Below, piece by piece: positions 60,288 through 64,000 of a stretch of 64,000 nucleotides of DNA. The notes below the pieces were generated by a model that was given only the letters and a program-made list of their open reading frames with translations, did not search any database and was not told the DNA's origin. The first letter of the stretch is position 1, and the number at the start of each line of letters is the position of its first letter. The stretch is from contig CP072660.1 of assembly GCA_029637525.1 (NCBI GenBank), positions 496,001 to 560,000 of the forward strand. The letters run 5' to 3'. The stretch is from Desulfurococcaceae archaeon MEX13E-LK6-19. Lineage in GTDB: Archaea > Thermoproteota > Thermoprotei_A > Sulfolobales > Desulfurococcaceae. The position numbers and the translations under genes are program-made.

Positions 60288-60719
60288 GGCGGTCAATTTA
60301 GCTCCTTTACGTAGATCATTTATTAAACGTCTATCAAGATCAATGGCTGCCTTACTTGCTTTAACCACAGCAGTAGCCGGATCTATATACATGCTCTTTC
60401 TAACGATAATCCTCCTGTCATCAGCGTACATAAGACTCTCATTCCCATGTCCTACAATGATCTCCAGGTTCTCATTAACTTTAAGAAAGATTATTACTAC
60501 CGAGAATCTATTTCTTACAAGTTTTTTGAAATCAGGATTGAAATCAGAGAGCGCCTTGTCTGCTTTAACACCTATTATGCAATCACCACGAGGAGTTAAA
60601 TAGGGATCTCTTGTAATCTCAAATGTTGTCTTGTGGCGAGCTGTGATGTTCTCATGCCCTTCTGCATTGACTACTTCGATCTCATGGCTAGTTTTTTCCA
60701 AGAATTCCTTGGATAACAT
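60186..60719 (-). CDS. DUF371 conserved archaeal protein
   Basis: The 177-residue protein contains EVVNAEGHENITARHKTTFEITRDPYLTPRGDCIIGVKADKALSD in parts, the DUF371 signature. Function unknown; archaeal members are near-universal. ATG 60719 follows a GGTGG element; 60764 in frame is unlikely. The last about 34 codons (after FLVISFNS) lie antisense to the 3' end of trm5 and look like a family-unlike extension. Confidence 0.78.
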   Translation of the reverse strand: MLSKEFLEKTSHEIEVVNAEGHENITARHKTTFEITRDPYLTPRGDCIIGVKADKALSDFNPDFKKLVRNRFSVVIIFLKVNENLEIIVGHGNESLMYADDRRIIVRKSMYIDPATAVVKASKAAIDLDRRLINDLRKGAKLTALFLVISFNSIDSINEFMRSIINNRSDRLYAPSS

Positions 60720-60791
60720 TGTTTTCCACCAATGAATCGCTATAGTAATTACTTGGTTTACCATTTATGTAGTATTTGGAGGAGCTGTAAA

Positions 60792-61475
60792 ATGTTATCT
60801 TTTGAAAAGGAGCGGAAAAAGCTTGTTGAAAAACTTGTTGAAGAAGGTGTTATTAGGAGTGAAAAAGTAAAGAAGGCGATGCTTGCTGTTCCGCGTGAGG
60901 AATTTGTACCTCCTAGTATGAGACAATGGGCTTATGTAGATCAACCTTTACCTATAGGGCATGGCCAAACTATTAGTGCACCACATATGGTAGCTTTAAT
61001 GACTGAACTTCTTGATCCACAGCCAGGTGATAAAGTACTTGAAATAGGTACAGGTTCTGGTTATCAAGCAGCTGTTTTAGCGGAAATTGTCGCTAAAAGC
61101 GATCCTAGTAGAAGGGGTCATGTATATTCTGTGGAGAGGATAAAGGAATTGGCTGAGTTTGCTAGAAGAAATCTTGCTCGGACAAGCTACATTAAGTATG
61201 TAACTATAATCGTTGGGGATGGAACCCTAGGTTACCCCAAGGAGGCGCCTTATGATAGAATTATAGTGACGGCAGCGGCCCCGGATATACCTGAGCCCTT
61301 GCTTCAACAGCTTAAGCCTGGCGGTAGAATGGTTATACCTGTTGGTGATACGAGTATCCAGAGGCTCTATATTGTTGATAAAAAACCTTCCGGGGAAATA
61401 AGCGTAAAAGAAGATATTTATTGTCTATTCGTCCCCTTGGTAGGAAAGTATGGATGGAATGAACGGTATTTCTAG
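60792..61475 (+). CDS. pcm: Protein-L-isoaspartate O-methyltransferase
   Basis: Repairs isoaspartyl damage in proteins. The 227 residues contain [35 protein letters not shown] with the catalytic region, [19 protein letters not shown] (SAM motif) and a typical terminal FVPLVG. GGAGC at 60779-60783 precedes ATG 60792. It overlaps fen1 by four bases tail to tail. Confidence 0.93.
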   Translation: MLSFEKERKKLVEKLVEEGVIRSEKVKKAMLAVPREEFVPPSMRQWAYVDQPLPIGHGQTISAPHMVALMTELLDPQPGDKVLEIGTGSGYQAAVLAEIVAKSDPSRRGHVYSVERIKELAEFARRNLARTSYIKYVTIIVGDGTLGYPKEAPYDRIIVTAAAPDIPEPLLQQLKPGGRMVIPVGDTSIQRLYIVDKKPSGEISVKEDIYCLFVPLVGKYGWNERYF

Positions 61476-62524
61476 CCGAACCACGCTTCTAGCCCCATTT
61501 GTTTACTCTTAATGTGCTCTCTGTAAGCCTTCTTCAGCCTCTCTATAGCATTCTTTACTCTATCTATGGAGAAATCGTGTTCATGTACAAGAAACTCTAT
61601 AATATTCTTCTCATCTGGTTCGCGCCATTCTAGTTTATAGTCATCTGTTTTGGGTGGGTTAAGGAAGTATTCCCGGATCTTTAGTGGGTCTACGGGGAAG
61701 TATGCTCCGGGTATAACTTTGAGTGCTTTTTCGAGACTGCCATAGCTCTTGATGAGAGTGTATGCTTTCTTTGGACCTATACCTTTTACTCCTTCGGGAT
61801 TGTAGTCTGTACCTATGAGAATAGCGATGTCTACTAGCTGTTCTCGTGTTATTCCAAGTTTCTTCAATAATTTATCGAGCTCAATTATCTCTGGTTTTAT
61901 CTCTATATAAACGTCTTTACGTGGTAACTTCCTTCTCCCAGTTATGGTTAGGTTTCTTACAAGCCGGGGGCTTCCGAATAATAAGGAGTCGTAGTCCTGG
62001 CTTCCAACAGCCCATGTATCGCCTTTACTAGTCATGTAGGCTGCTTGTGCTTCTCCTTCAGCTGGTGCTTGAACCCATGGAATACCCATGTAGTCAAGCA
62101 GTCTTTTTGCATCGTTAACCATGTCTTCTGTTAGTTTAGATGACATCTGAGCATATCTCTTAGCAGCCTCGAGGTCTCCCTTCTTGAGGGCCTCTTCATA
62201 CTTTTTAACGGCTTCTTCTTTTACTCGTTTTCTTCTCTCGATCTCCATTTGTTTGATCTCTGGTGGTTTTCCATCGAACACGTATACGGGTTTAATACCG
62301 TTTTCCATGAGGTTTATTGTCCTATAGAACAAGCCACTTAAATGGCTGGTTATCCTACCACGGCTATCCATTAAAGGAGTACCATCTGGCTGTCTTATTG
62401 CAGCTAAAAACTGGTATAGTGCATTATATCCATCAATAGCTATGGCATTTCCTCTAAGCATTCTCAGATCTTCAACAACTACTTTTACTTCGTCGGGAAT
62501 AAGGTCTTTTAAGTTAACACCCAA
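61472..62524 (-). CDS. fen1: Flap endonuclease 1
   Basis: 5'-flap nuclease of DNA repair and Okazaki-fragment processing. The 350 residues have the N motif [18 protein letters not shown], the intermediate motif [31 protein letters not shown] with metal-binding acids, an H3TH region [20 protein letters not shown] and a terminal PCNA-binding box QMGLEAWFG. Typical length. Confidence 0.95.
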   Translation of the reverse strand: MGVNLKDLIPDEVKVVVEDLRMLRGNAIAIDGYNALYQFLAAIRQPDGTPLMDSRGRITSHLSGLFYRTINLMENGIKPVYVFDGKPPEIKQMEIERRKRVKEEAVKKYEEALKKGDLEAAKRYAQMSSKLTEDMVNDAKRLLDYMGIPWVQAPAEGEAQAAYMTSKGDTWAVGSQDYDSLLFGSPRLVRNLTITGRRKLPRKDVYIEIKPEIIELDKLLKKLGITREQLVDIAILIGTDYNPEGVKGIGPKKAYTLIKSYGSLEKALKVIPGAYFPVDPLKIREYFLNPPKTDDYKLEWREPDEKNIIEFLVHEHDFSIDRVKNAIERLKKAYREHIKSKQMGLEAWFG

Positions 62525-62576
62525 CCAGGGTCACCTATGAATTGTATGGGGTGGAGAAGAGTTTATTGTTAGCGGT

Positions 62577-62849
62577 TTAGATCTTGCCTTTTATAAAGTC
62601 TTCAGAAAACGTTATGTTTAAGTCTCTCCCAACTTTATTTACGATAATAAATCCTCTTAGCTCAAGAGTCATTATAATTTTATAGAGCTCACTTAACGAT
62701 ATATCATAGCCGTATTCCTCTTTAAGTATACGATACAATTCTCTATCAATAATTCTACCGCCATGTTTTGCTATTTCGTCTATGACAACCTTGTGTAATG
62801 GTCGTGGTCTCCATTGTGTACCTAGTTTACTCAATGCCCGTTCCCCCAT
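62577..62849 (-). CDS. Winged-helix-like small protein
   Basis: The 90-residue protein has RPRPLHKVVIDEIAKHGGRI, IDRELYRILKEEYGYDISLSELYKIIMTLELRGFI and a terminal VNKVGRDLNI wing-like hairpin, consistent with a small winged helix-turn-helix. It could be a transcriptional or replication-linked regulator; no partner is known to me. ATG 62849 follows GTG 62858 in frame. It lies between fen1 and the CDC48-like gene. Confidence 0.6.
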   Translation of the reverse strand: MGERALSKLGTQWRPRPLHKVVIDEIAKHGGRIIDRELYRILKEEYGYDISLSELYKIIMTLELRGFIIVNKVGRDLNITFSEDFIKGKI

Positions 62850-62925
62850 TTTTATCACGTTAATGCATTAAAGGAGAGGAGACATTGTGTACTAGAGATT
62901 ACGTGTAAAAACCATATAGCAAGAC

Positions 62926-64000
<1,075 letters not shown>

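Overview
The window is a contiguous piece of an archaeal chromosome. The S10-spc-alpha-type ribosomal cluster with archaeal/eukaryotic-type proteins (S4e, L32e, L19e, L34e, L14e, L39e, L31e, LX), aIF2-beta, aIF5A, aIF6, NMD3, RIO1, Nob1, Nep1, FEN1 and CDC48, together with many bulge-helix-bulge introns, points to a hyperthermophilic crenarchaeon. The low G+C, frequent TTG/GTG starts and the gene order suit the Desulfurococcales; a Staphylothermus-like organism is my best guess, but no 16S gene is present to confirm it. No CRISPR array, insertion sequence, prophage or rRNA operon is visible.

Region 1 (1-13.2 kb): one long run of plus-strand translation genes, from the end of S3 through L15, then SecY, a DUF106 (EMC3/Oxa1-like) membrane protein, L34e, cytidylate kinase, L14e and the pseudouridine synthase Cbf5. 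The cbf5 reading frame is interrupted by a 35-nt archaeal intron whose removal restores the catalytic Asp codon. Region 2 (13.3-25.3 kb): mixed-strand accessory and housekeeping genes. These are two GH130-type glycoside phosphorylases, a sugar nucleotidyltransferase and a GT4-like glycosyltransferase (a probable mannoside/glycan module), a DMT permease, archease, archaemetzincin, Trm10, thioredoxin reductase, a ferritin-like protein and an alcohol dehydrogenase. It also holds tRNAs for Phe and Gly and a candidate C/D-box sRNA. Region 3 (25.3-37.5 kb): Glu tRNA, Nep1, then a second long translation/secretion cluster (Rnp4, YhbY, S19e, PDCD5, L39e, L31e, aIF6, LX, prefoldin alpha, FtsY, SecE, Spt5, L11, L1, L10, L12, AlaRS). 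L12 appears to start at an AUC codon.

Region 4 (37.4-48.1 kb): a GDPD gene that reads antisense through an Arg tRNA, a Zn/Mn-type ABC transporter with a NikR-like regulator and a repeated candidate operator, and a TrkH-TrkA-MscS-like ion module. A methylthiotransferase, aIF2-beta and an unusual CorA-like membrane protein follow. Region 5 (48.2-64 kb): ribosome-maturation and RNA-modification genes (DUF424, NMD3, aIF1A, RIO1, Dim2-like KH, NSUN-type m5C methyltransferase, Nob1, Trm5), NAD kinase, HtrA, Pcm, FEN1 and the C-terminal part of CDC48. Tightly packed tRNA genes for Asn, Val, Trp and Arg lie between them, three of which carry introns.

The unifying theme is translation: ribosomal proteins, secretion and maturation factors, RNase P subunits, RNA modification enzymes, and intron-bearing tRNA and mRNA genes whose splicing products would be joined by the RtcB-archease system, of which archease is encoded here. 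The most notable observations are the AUC start of L12, the cbf5 intron, the two-intron tRNA-Trp whose second intron carries two complements to its own exons, and the tRNA-antisense extension of the GDPD gene.
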